64,000 bases of DNA from Cladosporium sp. IMV 00045 (taxonomy: Eukaryota > Ascomycota > Dothideomycetes > Cladosporiales > Cladosporiaceae): contig MSJI02000117.1 in NCBI GenBank assembly GCA_001931905.2, forward strand, positions 36,913 through 100,912, in the 5' to 3' direction. Below the pieces are notes generated by a model that was not told the DNA's origin, ran no database searches, and saw nothing but the letters and a program-made list of their open reading frames with translations. Both the position numbers and the translations under genes were made by a program. Below are positions 43,101 through 53,800 of this stretch, in pieces. The stretch's first letter is position 1, and every line of letters begins with the position of its first letter.

Positions 43101-45567
43101 TCGCAATGGGACAACCAGACAGGGGATGTGCCGCGAAGCAGCCATGGTAGAACAGAGAGCAGAGACACACCTTTGGAAACCACGTCAAGAAACAGAGGCT
43201 CTCACATCTTCCAATCGCCCGCGCCAAACCAAGAAACTGCGCAAAGCGATGAGCCTACCCTGCGAACCCCAGAGCAACGAGGCGATGCCTCAGATTACTT
43301 TCACTCGAGGGGTAACGACCCAGCAGCAGGGGCCGTCAGCAACAATGCACCATTCTCACCATCAGCTGGTCTAATGAGTCCAAGATTGCCTCTGGGCGCC
43401 ATTCCTGAAGAGTCCGCCACTCACAAGAGAAGCCTGGGCGATTCTGCAAACGTGACACCAATGGAGCCGGCAGGCAAAATGCTCCGACGGACAGAGACAC
43501 CCAAAGCCATTCGCGAGCAGGGGCTCAACCCAACCACTGGACGAGACGGCGCTGCAAGATCATTCAGCACTCCCATGTCTGGACTTGGCGCTCTTGATGA
43601 GGAGCGAGCAGGCAAGCGCGTCGTCTCCGACACACGATCTCCAAGCGCCATGAGCAATCGTTCGGGCATCAGTGCAACTCATCATGCCTCAGGCGAAGAG
43701 CGTCGCACGCTCAGTCGAGCCAGCAATCGCAGCATCACGCCCACTCTCAGGCGAACCAACCTGTCAGGTGACCTTCGGGCCGCAAGTCGCGCTAGCGACA
43801 AGCGAAGTGGGGACGCGGGATCGGCCGTCGGCGCCCGGTCCTCACCCAAAACAATTCCCTTCGAGCCTCCACCGACTCCGCCCTTAAATGACGAAGACGA
43901 TCTCGTCGCCGGCGCAACCCGCGCTGCCGGTATGGCTGAAACATTCGTAAGTTCATATATTTATATTTGATGTTTGTTTGATGGAAAACAGATGCTGACA
44001 GCTTCCAAAGCAAGGTTATGGCGACGCGCAAGGGTCGCAAGTCTCGCCTACGCGCCCGCCAAGCATGCGCAAACGCCAGAGCATGCACGTAATGGACTTG
44101 GAGTCTAAGTTGGAGCAATTGACTTCGGAAAATCGTGCTCTCCAAGAAGCTCAACAACAAACCCGGGGCTTTGACAATGGCTCCTTCGATGCAGGTGGCC
44201 AGAACTTGCAGCAGGCCCTTGAGGCCCGCGATCTGCAATTGCGCGAGAAAGACAATGAAATCATGCAGATTCAGGCTATGCTCGAACCGATGCAACAGGA
44301 AATCAACAGGCTCCTGGAAATCAATGGTGGCCTCACCGAAGCTAACAGGAATCTTGTCGACGACACCAATGGACGCTACGCCACTCTGCAGACTGAACAT
44401 TCCAACGCCAATCAACAACTGCGTGAGACCAGTCAGGAGCTCGAGATGATGCGCCAGGAGCACAGCAAGCTATCAAATGGCATGCGCGATGCCGTCGCCG
44501 CTCAGCTCAGTACGGCGCTTGCCGAAAAGGACCACGAGATTCGCAAGTTGAAGGAAGAGCTCGCAGAAGCCAGCGAGCGGATTCGCGCACTGCAGGTGCA
44601 GATCCAATCCTCCAAGACCAGCGATTTCTTGAATCTCCGTGACGAAGACTACTTCGACGGCGCCTGCCAGAAACTCTGCCAACACGTCCAGCAGTGGGTG
44701 CTGCGATTCTCAAAGACCTCGGATAACCGCGTCTGCCGGTTGTCCAGTGACTTGAGGGATGAGAAGATCGAAGCACGCCTCGACAATGCTCTGCTGGACG
44801 GCATGGATGTTGACAAACTCCTCGGCGACCGAGTCCGCCGCCGCGACGTCTTCATGTCCGTCGTGATGACGATGATCTGGGAGTATGTCTTCACACGATA
44901 CCTGTTCGGAATGGATCGCGAACAGAGACAGAAACTCAAGGCGTTGGAGAAGACGCTTGGAGAGACCGGCCCTCCGCGAGCAGTTGCTCAGTGGCGCGCG
45001 ACAACATTGACTCTCCTCTCAAAGCGTCCTTCGTTCTCGAAGCAGTGTGCGCTTGACACCGAAGCAGTCGCCCACGAGATCTTCGGCGTTTTATCTGCAC
45101 TTCTGTCGCCACCCTCTGGTGCGGAACAACAGCTGCTCGCTTCTCTGATCAAGGTCATCGGAGTGTCGGTCAATCTCTCCGTCGAGATGCGTACACAACG
45201 CGCAGAGTACATCATGCTGCCTCCACTTCAGCCTGAGTACGACACCAACGGCGACCTCGTGCGCAAGGTACACTTCAACGCTTCGCTCATGAACGAGCGC
45301 AGTGGCCTTTTCACATCCAACGAGGCTCTCGAATCCGAGCGTGCCGTTGTCAAGATTGTGCTGTTCCCGCTGGTTGTCAAGAAGGGAGACGAGTTCGGCG
45401 AAGGCGAAGAGGAGATTGTGGTTTGCCCAGCACAAGTCTTGGTGCACAACGACAACGGCAAGAACAGAAAGGTTGTGAGAGTGATGAGCGGAGCAATGGA
45501 GATTGACGACCCGAGGAGGAGCAGCAAGCAGAGTCTGCTCTCGGGACATGGAAGCATGCAATTCTAA
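25158..45567 (+). CDS. lah: Giant Leashin-like (involucrin-repeat) protein, frame-broken copy A
   Basis: One gene of about 6,780 codons. It starts MWKAAFSG at 25158 and ends at 45567, with a confirmed intron 43947-44010 (GTAAGT, acceptor AAAG). Domains in order: Ser/Arg-rich N-terminus; the family signature AADYYGDKGQSV; EEYTEYIGVCKYCFDP (about 530); Ala/Gly hydrophobic patches; a charged helix at about 1140-1260; about 40 Lys-rich blocks between 29.9 and 42.8 kb; two AALAxGLxDSGFDP motifs; then a coiled coil and a conserved C-terminal domain in the last exon. Leashin tethers peroxisome-derived Woronin bodies to the septal pore or cortex in Pezizomycotina. The frame changes near 29860, 31257, 33138, 35755-35840 and 39360 without introns, so the sequence has indels or the gene is decaying. 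Confidence 0.85.
29930..42800 (+). repeat. Lys-rich coding repeat array of the Leashin-like gene
   Basis: About 40 degenerate modules, each with an acidic/aromatic motif (pattern [DE][DE]xW or DEFxxF), a Lys block such as SKKSKKDKKKAKK or KKKKGKKGKK, and an acidic Pro/Thr/Glu-rich spacer. Blocks change type along the array: LSKKDKKKK early, KKGKKGKK in the middle, KKSKKDKKKAKK in 36.6-40.4 kb, then KKGKKGKK again. This suggests local amplification. Module length is near 78 residues where two copies can be compared. Confidence 0.85.
43947..44010 (+). other. Last intron of Leashin-like gene, invariant between copies
   Basis: A 64-nt intron with GTAAGT donor, CTGAC branch site and AAAG acceptor. 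The copy B intron 55064-55127 is identical base for base, unlike the diverged amine oxidase introns. If retained, it adds VSSYIYI and a stop. Confidence 0.85.
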
Positions 45568-46399
45568 TTGCGATATGATGAAGGTCAGGAGGAAACAGGA
45601 GTATATGGAGTTTTTTGGATTGGCATTGATGAATCGCTACGGCCTTTCTGAGCGAGCGAGCGTCTTGACGACTTGCACATACCTGTTATTTTGTGATTTT
45701 ATGGAAAAGCTATACATGTTGTTTAAATGAAACGGGACATATTTCACGAGCTCTATTCACTACTTTCATTGATCCACCAATCGTCCACTGTAAGTCGTTT
45801 CATGCTCACACTCTCCAGCATCACCCATCTCTCCAACTCTTCCCACTCGAAGGATGAACACGATCTAGGTTCCCACCCCGGCCCGTGTCTACGAACGCTA
45901 GTTCCAAGCTCTCCCCAGCCTCTCTCACCAACATGACGCAAGCCGGACCAGGATGACGGGCTGAAAGCGCTCTCTAAGAATAATACCTCCTACCATCATG
46001 TGGGCTGACGAGTGTGGAGGCTGTGTCTGCCGCGTTCTGGACGCAGAGAGAAGGTTTGCAAGCTCTGGGTGAGCCGCACGATGAACCATCGCTGACGGAG
46101 TGTCCGGCGGAAAGGTATAGCTGCTTGAGAGGCCTTGCCTTCTTCCTTGGTTTGCGACTCTTCTTCGCTTTGCATACGCATTTATCGCATTGCTCTCGTT
46201 TTTTGAACGCACGCGTCGGCACTGTTACTAAGCAGGTGCAACAATACTCATACTCAAGAGCGCTGCCTCAACCTCACGCGCAAGTCCATCGCAGCTCACC
46301 AAAGACCCAGCAGGCGAAAGAGCACACAAACAGCTCAATCCCCAAAACCGCAATCCATCCCATCTCGCCCTCCCAACCCACCTTGACCGCAACAAAAAC
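45568..46399. other. Intergenic, no gene seen
   Basis: Leashin-like 3' UTR and leader of the next gene. Conserved islands and diverged stretches alternate between copies A and B. Open frames here do not keep their reading frame in copy B. Confidence 0.5.
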
Positions 46400-46678
46400 A
46401 TGTGCCTCATCACCACCCCCCGCCGCGACCGCTACGAAGTCCGGCGCGACTACGACGCCCCTCGCCCGGTGTCGAATTTCCAAGGCGGGCCGCACTACAC
46501 GCACAACCACGGGCATCACCACCACGGGCGCAGCTCGCGCGCTTCGTACTCCCGCCCGCCGCCCGAGAGGGTCAGTTACCGGCGCAGCGTGTCGAGGTCG
46601 AGGGTCTATGAGCCGGAGCCGAGGAGGAGCGGGCGGAGTGTGGATTATGTGAGGACCAGTAGGACTTTTGTGCGGTAG
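46400..46678 (+). CDS. Small basic Arg/His-rich protein, copy A
   Basis: A 92-residue single-exon protein starting MCLITTPRRDRYEVRR and ending TSRTFVR. It is rich in Arg, Ser, Tyr and His, with an HNHGHHHHGRSS cluster that could bind metal. Copy B (57490-57768) encodes exactly the same protein although the DNA differs at synonymous sites and the flanks are clearly diverged. That is strong evidence for a real gene under purifying selection. No signal peptide or membrane helix. I know no function. Confidence 0.8.
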   Translation: MCLITTPRRDRYEVRRDYDAPRPVSNFQGGPHYTHNHGHHHHGRSSRASYSRPPPERVSYRRSVSRSRVYEPEPRRSGRSVDYVRTSRTFVR

Positions 46679-47832
46679 GTGGGGAGGGGTTGAGCGAGAG
46701 GTTGTTTGGGGGAGGGGAGATGGACTTTGGTTTATGCTATATGACTGAGGAGCTTTGTGACGCCTCCATGTTGTGAGTGTTGGATGGACACCGGATTCTT
46801 GGAGAGGATGAATAATGACGTAACGCATACTGAAGGTCGATCTAACAATCAATGTATACATGTCGGATCAAGAGGACTGAAGACTGTGGATGAAAGACAT
46901 GTGCGTAAAGCAATCTGTGAAGTTGTTTTGGTTTATCGATTTCAGATGAGATGATATGCAAGATCTTGTCTGGGCTCTTGTCCAAGTCGTGAAAAGCAGA
47001 CCCTCCAACTTCAAACAATCATGCCCAGGTAACAATAATGCCTTCTATTTGACCGGTTCGAGAGGCTCGTCCAACACTTGAATCAACTCATCCAGAAACT
47101 CACAAAACACCAACCCCGCCGCACCAACCGCAAAATCCGCCCAGCCCGCCATGCCGGTGTCCAAACCAGATTTCCAAACTAGGCTTCCATCATCACCGGG
47201 TTTCTTCGCGATGTCACGCATCAAACCAAAAACGTCTCTATTCCTTCCATTTCCCTGTTCTTGTGAGACCCTCGTTGCGTACATCCCAAGCGCTAAGACC
47301 TGCTCGCCAAGGACTCGCCGTCCTTGCCCAGTAAGGCTGGGAGGCTGGTTTACCTGGGGAGCTGGGGTTTACTTGTTGGTCTTGACATCTTGAGACCTAC
47401 GCATGGAGGCATGCTATGCACGCTACGAAGCGTGACGCCATTGGGTTTCTGGGCAAAAGCTGCGAAAACTTGGTCTGGGTTTCTTGCTGTCTTGCTATGA
47501 GTGTCGATGATGTAGGAAGCAATTGAGGTGAGGTTCTTGGAGTGTGTTGGCGCTGGTATAAGTATCGAGTTGGGTGAGTTGCAGGTTTCGACTCGAGGTT
47601 CTTCTCTCTTTCTTTGATACACATATTCTCAAAAGCAACCTACTATCCATCAAAACTTACGACGATACGAAGTGGATCTCTTCATAGCTCGATTACCATC
47701 TAGAAGCAAGCATCTCACCACAACCTAGAGGGCATTCGACGACACGATTCTCAGCAAAAGGGACATGAGCACTTGACAAGAAGACACACCAACAACAAAA
47801 CTCCAACAACAAAAACAAATACCGGAGCAACC
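46679..47832. other. Intergenic, no conserved gene
   Basis: A minus-strand frame of 79 codons (47284-47045, ending LIQVLDEPLEPVK) is broken by frameshifts in copy B, so it is probably not a gene. The rest is 3' UTR and promoter sequence. Confidence 0.5.
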
Positions 47833-48235
47833 ATGTGCTTCGGCGGACCCAGTCGCAAAGAACAGCGAGCCTACCAGCAAGGCATGCAAGACGGCAACGC
47901 AATGGGCCGAAACAGCCGCATGGGAGGCAGCGGCGGTGGTGTAAGTCTCGAAAAAAAGAAAACATCTCAACCTCACAACACCCGCGACAGCTCACTGACA
48001 GATCATGTAACAGCTCATGTCCAAACTCACAGGCGGCGGCGGACGTCGTCACCAGAACCCGCAGATGAGCACCATGGGCGGCAGTGGTATGAGCGGCGGA
48101 GGCATCACTGGTGGTGGACGCATGGGTGGCGGCGGGATGGGTAGTGGGCCTGGGTTTGGAGGTAGCTCGGGTCGTGCTGGACGTATGGGTGGTGGTGGTA
48201 TTGGTGGGAAGATGGGTGGGAGGAGCAGGTATTAG
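47833..48235 (+). CDS. Small Gly/Met/Arg-rich protein, copy A
   Basis: Exons 47833-47940 and 48014-48235 give 109 residues. The 73-nt intron has GTAAGT and AACAG ends. Exon 1 reads MCFGGPSRKEQRAYQQGM, a short conserved start; exon 2 is low complexity, Gly-rich with repeated GRMGG and ending GRSRY. In copy B the exons match with few amino acid changes while the intron differs in sequence and length (58 nt), which confirms the model. It shares the Met-Cys start and Arg-rich end with the upstream 92-residue protein. Function unknown. Confidence 0.78.
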
Positions 48236-48881
48236 ATGTTTTGGGACCTTTGAGAGGTTGAGAAGGATGGTCTGGTATGGGTTGGGTTTATTTTGTACGA
48301 TTAACGATTCTTGGGAGGTGAGGGGTGTTATGTCTTATGATTTAACTTTTCTCAAACAAATACATTTTTTTCTGATTTGCAACCTTACCCGGGTTCATGG
48401 CATGTTCTTGACTGTCTACGCACGAAGATATCCCCAGTATTTGGTGGTGTTTGACTGAGACTTTGGACAAGTCTGACCTCGGGGAATCAAGCCGCCGTGT
48501 GACAGGTTCGAAATCCGCGGACGCCGACATCCTTTACACTACTGCAAGGAATAATCCCTCCAAAAGCAGAGTTGCCGTTCTTCTCCTCTTATCTCCAAAG
48601 CTATGTCGCGACCACCTGCCTCATTAGACCCATCCCGCCGCTAAGATTCAAACCCTCGTCGACTTCATGAGGGGCAAGGCCAATTGCACAGCGGCACGAC
48701 AGCTTGTCGACGAGGGTTCAGGCGTATCGCACCGGCTATGGCACCTATCAGGCCGGGTATGGCAGCAGGCTATCACGGCGGCTGGCTCACCTAAGCGATC
48801 CTTTTTAATGTCATTATAGACTGCCTCAAATTGACGTGAACACATTCCATCTGACATCTTGTCACTCAAAATCCTCTCGAC
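48236..48881. other. Intergenic: amine oxidase promoter
   Basis: Contains a 13-bp inverted repeat (48651-48663 and 48706-48718). A TTCGAAATCC string near 48510 resembles a tRNA T arm but has no acceptor partner. No coding gene is seen. Confidence 0.5.
48651..48718. repeat. Perfect 13-bp inverted repeat, 42-nt loop
   Basis: AACCCTCGTCGAC at 48651-48663 and GTCGACGAGGGTT at 48706-48718 are exact reverse complements, about 165 bp before the amine oxidase ATG. Copy B keeps a 10-bp version (59832-59841 and 59883-59892). Confidence 0.8.
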
Positions 48882-50831
48882 ATGGCCACCAACGCAGTAT
48901 CGCCCTCGCTGCCCATCCGGGTGGCGAAGAACATGACCACTCACCCACTTGCTCCTGTCAATGCTGATGAAATCAAACAAGCCGCCTCGTTCGTTCAAGC
49001 ACAATGGCCTGCAGGCACTGATCTTCACTTCAAATCCATTACCCTTCATGAACCAGCCAAAGCAGAGGTCGTTCCTTACCTGGAGGCTATCGACAATGGC
49101 AAGGCTCCCAACAAGATTGATCGCAGGGTGATGGTGTCGTACTATATTCGAAAAACGGTAAGTCAGGAAAGTTTTTGTGGAACACTACGCTGTCTTGATT
49201 CTGATAGCCAGCATAGAACAAATTACACGAAGCTGTGGTGAATCTTGATACTAAGGCGGTCGAATACAATGTCCGCTTGGGCTCCAACATGCATGCACCT
49301 GGAGATGGTGCCGAGATCATTGCCATGGAGCGCGTCGCACTCGAGGACGAAGGCGTGCAAGCTGCTATTGCCAAACTGCAGCTACCCGAGGGGTCCCAAG
49401 TTGTGATTGATCCCTGGATCTACGGTAGGTCAAAAGGCTTCTAACGAAGCAATAGATTGCAGCATGCTAATCGCACATGCAGGTTCTGACGGTGTTGGAG
49501 ACGACGATCGCCTCTGGCAGAATTTCATGTACATGAGGGATCCGCAGAATGTGAATGAGGCAGACTCCAATCACTATGCCCTGCCTCTACCAATCTCTCC
49601 CGTGATCGACTCAGTTACCATGAAGGTTGTCAGGATTGACTACTTACCCACCGGAAAAGACAACACCATTGAAGAGCTCAAGCCCTGGAAACCCAAGCCC
49701 GCCAATGAGTACACTCCTGAGTATCAGGAACTGAGGACGGATCTCAAACCGCTCAATGTCGTTCAACCCGAAGGCGTCAGCTTCACCGTCACTCACGAGG
49801 GTACCTCTCAGGTCATCGATTGGCAGAAGTGGTCCTTCCGCGTCGGCTTCAACCTACGTGAGGGCATGGTGCTCTACGATGTTCGCTACGCTGGCCGCAA
49901 GCTGTTCTATCGCCTCTCACTGTCCGACATGAACATCCCATATGCAGACCCTCGACACCCATTCCACAAGAAATCGGCGTTTGATCTTGGAGATGCTGGT
50001 GCCGGTATCATGGCCAATGACTTGAAGCTTGGCTGCGACTGCCTGGGCACTATTCAGTACATCAGTGCTGTTCTCAATGACGACAACGGAAGCCCTCTGG
50101 AGATGCCCAATGTCATCTGTGTTCACGAACAGGACGCGGGTATCGGTTGGAAGCACACGAATTACCGCACCGGGCGTGCTGCTGTCGTTCGTCAGCGTGA
50201 GCTTGTATTGCAGAGCATGTAAGTGAATCGAAAGACCATGGTTCACTGAACCACCCACTAACAATCACAGTATAACTGTTGCGAACTACGAGTACATCCT
50301 TGCTTTCATGTTCAACCAAGCCGGCGAATGGACATACGAAGTCCGCGCCACCGGCATCCTCAGCACCCAGCCCATCGACGACGGCATCGAAGTCCCGTGG
50401 GGCACAGTTGTCCACCCAGGCGTACTCGCCACTCACCACCAGCACATCTTCTCCCTCCGTGTCGACCCCATGCTCGACGGCCACAGCAACCGACTCGTCT
50501 ACGACGAAGCCCTCCCCATGCCACGATCCGACTTCAACCCCCATGGCACCGGCTACTTCACACAAGAGACGCTAATCACCAAATCCGGCGGCTACGACCT
50601 CAACCCAGACACGAACCGCACCTTCAAGATCCAAAACGCCGCCGTGCGCAACCCCGTCAACGGCAAACCCGTCGCCTACAAAATCCACGCCCCGCCCTTC
50701 CAGAAAATCCTCTCCGACAAGGACAGCTTCAACTACAAGCGCGCCGAGTTCTCCGACCGCAACGTCTACGCCGTCAAGTACCGCGACGACGAACTCTACG
50801 CCGGCGGCAAGTACACCAACCAGTCGCGCGG
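48882..50831 (+). CDS. Copper amine oxidase, copy A, cut by assembly gap
   Basis: Exons 48882-49157, 49217-49424, 49483-50218 and 50271 to the gap at 50831. The product matches copy B residue for residue with few changes, up to KYTNQSRG, after which the sequence is N. The topaquinone motif is VANYEYI in exon 4 and the proposed catalytic Asp lies in SAFDLGDAGAG in exon 3. The HQH copper ligands are in THHQHIFSLRVD. The final part, including the last exon with the SKL end, is missing here because of the gap, not because of a mutation. See copy B for the full description. Confidence 0.92.
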
Positions 50832-50851
50832 NNNNNNNNNNNNNNNNNNNN
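50832..50851. other. Assembly gap of 20 N
   Basis: Twenty undetermined bases. The left side breaks inside the amine oxidase gene, and the right side starts inside the Leashin-like repeat region. Both edges coincide exactly with the edges of the 11.1-kb duplication. Confidence 0.99.
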
Positions 50852-53800
50852 TTCTTTGGGGGCTTTTCGGGCAAGAAGAGCAAGAAAGACAAGAAGAAGG
50901 CCAAAAAGTCTCAAGAAGCTGAAGCTGAGCCGCAGCCTGAAGAGCCTGTCTTGCCGGCAGCAGAACAAGAAGGAACCGCTGCACCAGAAGCCAACACAAT
51001 CGAGGCAACTGAGGGCTCTCGCGAAATGGAAGAGCCTTCCAGTGCTCCAGCTGAAGGCGTCGAGTCCAGTCCTCAGGCTCCCGAGGAACCTCAAGCCCCC
51101 GAGGCAGAAGATCTCTGGGGCGTTTCCTCGAAGAAGAGCAAGAAGGATAAGAAGAAGGCCAAGAAGTCCCGAGAATCTGAAGTTCAACCCGAAGAGCCTA
51201 CCTTGTCCACAACGGCAGCCGAGCCCGACCTAGGCGATGCAGTCGAGAGCCCTCACGACTTGAACGAGCCTTCAACGACTCCAGCAGGCGGTGTCGATTC
51301 GGATCCCATTGCTTCCGACAAACCTCCAGCCGCTGAGGCAGATGATCTATGGGGAGTTTCTTCGAAGAAGAGCAAGAAGGATAAGAAGAAGGCCAAGAAA
51401 GCGAAAACCGAAGCTGATGAGCCAGCAATCGCTGAGGCCAGCCCTGTAGTTACCGACAACGCCCTTATCAACGACGTCGTTGACACAGTCCAACCAGAGC
51501 CTACCGAGACACCTCGAGACGCTCTTGAAACGCCACAAGTCGAAGCGGGTGAGCCACTCATTCAGGAGACCGACCCGGCCAATGCCGACAACGCAACTGC
51601 CAACGACGCAGCCAAAGACATTGCTCTCGAATCAAATGAAACAACTCGAGATGCTCCTGACGCTTCCGAGGCTGGTGGTAAGCTCCCAACGGATACGTCC
51701 ACATTCGCCATTACTGAGACAACGCCCGACGACGCTGATACCTGGGGATCCCTCTCGACAAAGAAAAGCAAAAAGGATAAGAAAAAGGCCAAGAAGGCGA
51801 AGGCTGGCGATGACGATGTCCCCCTTGACGAGCCCGTACCGGCAACCGACGACAATGCCACTTCTGGCAAACCTGCAGAGGAAATGCCTGCTGCGCAAGA
51901 GACATCGCTTCCCGAAACGCAAGACAACCCCGAGGACGTCTGGGCTGAGATTCCTGCCAAACAGACCAAGATGGAAAAGCGCAAATCAAAGAAGAGTGGC
52001 AGCCCTGCGGCTGAAGTTGATCAGCCGGAGACTGGCGAGTTGTCTGCCACGCTCGGTGAGCTGGCTCAGCCTGAAATTCTTGCACGAACTATGGAGAGCG
52101 ATCCAGCCGCCATCGATCAGCCTGACAACAACGAAAAGCCGAGTACCCTCCCATTGGAGGAGAAGTCCGACACACTTGGTGATTCAGCCAACCTGGAGCA
52201 AGCGAACAACCAAACCAGCGAAGCCGGGCCTTGCGAAGTCCCTACCGGGTCAGGACAAGACATTGACTTCGCGGCAACTCTGGCTGCCGGTCTAGCTGAC
52301 TCCGGTTTCGATCCCAATCTTGTCGTTGACGACCCTGCATTCCACCGCCGAGCGACTCCACCCGGTGAGAAAGCTGAAGCAGACCCAGAAGAGATTTTCA
52401 CGACTACAAGCAAGAAAAAGAAGGGAAAGGGCAAGAAAGCGCGCGATTCTACCGCCGATGAAGCTGTCGTGGCAGATGCTCCAACACCCGCCGAGCCGGC
52501 CGACGACTTCGATGCCGCTCTGGCGAGGGGCTTGCAAGACAGTGGCTTTGACCCGTCGCTTTTGGCGAGCACCGCCGCTTCGGGTCAAGATGCTGCATCG
52601 GCTGATTTCAAGGGTGATGATGACGAGTTTTCCTTCAGCAAGTCAAAGAAAAAGAAGGGAAAGAAGAACAAGACCTTATCGGAAGAGACGCCTTCCCCTG
52701 AGGCAGAGAGCACTGGCGAACCCTGGGAGCCTACAGTACCGGTCGCTGAGGAGCAGGTGACCAACCCTGCAGATTTCCAAGAGCAAACTCCTCGCGATAC
52801 AGTGGACCAAGAACCCGTGGTCCCTGCCACTGCCGAGCAAACTACTGCTGAGCCTAGCGAGGCAGTCCCGGTAGAGGAGGATGAGTGGACAGCTCCTGCC
52901 AAGAAAAAGAAGGGCAAGAAGGGCAGAAAGAACCAAGACCTTTGGGCTGAGCCTGAGACTCCAGCAGTCGAGAACCCTTCTGACGCACCAGCTGCGGTCG
53001 AGACAGCCGATGCACCCACTGCAGTACAGGAAGAGCCGCAAATTTTAGCAAGAGAGATCGATTCGACCGCGGTCGAACAGCCTGACCTCGCGAAGGATTC
53101 TGCGGAGCAAAAGGACCCCGTCGTTGAAGCCGGAGAAGATGAATGGGCCTTGCCAGACAAGAAGAAAGACAAGAAAAAGAAGAAAAAGCAAGCACTGGCA
53201 GACTTCGGCGCTGAAACGCCGCCGCCCGAGTCGTCAGCTCTTCCTGCCGACATAGATGTTCCTCCAGTGAGCGAGGATGTTGAGCCTGTTGAGTCGAACA
53301 CGCAAGAGCCAGAGTCGAGTGCAGACCGATCCATTGGCCTGGATGATGCGCTTGTTGCAGCAGCGGCCACAGCAGCGGCAGTACCGGTTGCGGCTGAGGC
53401 TACTACCGATAACTGGGAACATCCCGTTAAGAAGAAGGGCAAGAAGGGCAAGAAGAACCAACTTTGGAGTGAGGAAGAACCTCAAACGCCTGCAACTGAG
53501 TCTGCGCCGATCACCCTTGAGCGCAATATCGATATCGCGCCACCAGATGAATCAGTGGTAAAGAGTGACCCTGCCGAGTCGGCTGACAAAGGTCTCGACA
53601 ACGAGCCACCTTCCACTCCAATCTCCAATGCCAGAGCGATCGCCCCTGAGACTGAAGCGGAATGGGCACTACCAAGTAAAAAGAAGGGGAAGAAGAGCAA
53701 GAAAGGTGCCGCTTCAGACGCCGACCTCGATCCCTTCTTTAGTGCCCCAAACGAGGCTTCAGCGCCGATCTCCACGACTGACACTGCCGAAGCGTCTGCA

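Larger units (their letters stand above)
39732..50831 (+). repeat. Copy A of 11.1-kb head-to-tail duplication
   Basis: From TTCTTTGGGGGCTTTTC at 39732 to CAGTCGCGCGG at 50831 this segment is collinear with 50852-62010. It holds the 3' part of the Leashin-like gene, the 92-residue protein gene, the Gly-rich protein gene and most of the amine oxidase gene. It ends exactly at the N gap. Confidence 0.93.

Noticed and set aside
46014..46652. 212-codon plus-strand frame overlapping the 92-residue gene
   Set aside because: Not kept as one frame in copy B, whereas the 92-residue protein is identical.
47045..47284. Minus-strand 79-codon frame with protein-like end LIQVLDEPLEPVK
   Set aside because: The equivalent region of copy B (58064-58330) is frameshifted and ends differently, while neighbouring real genes keep their frames.
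48480..48540. TTCGAAATCC string resembling a tRNA T arm, repeated near 59690
   Set aside because: T stem has two mismatches and no 5' acceptor strand exists in either copy.
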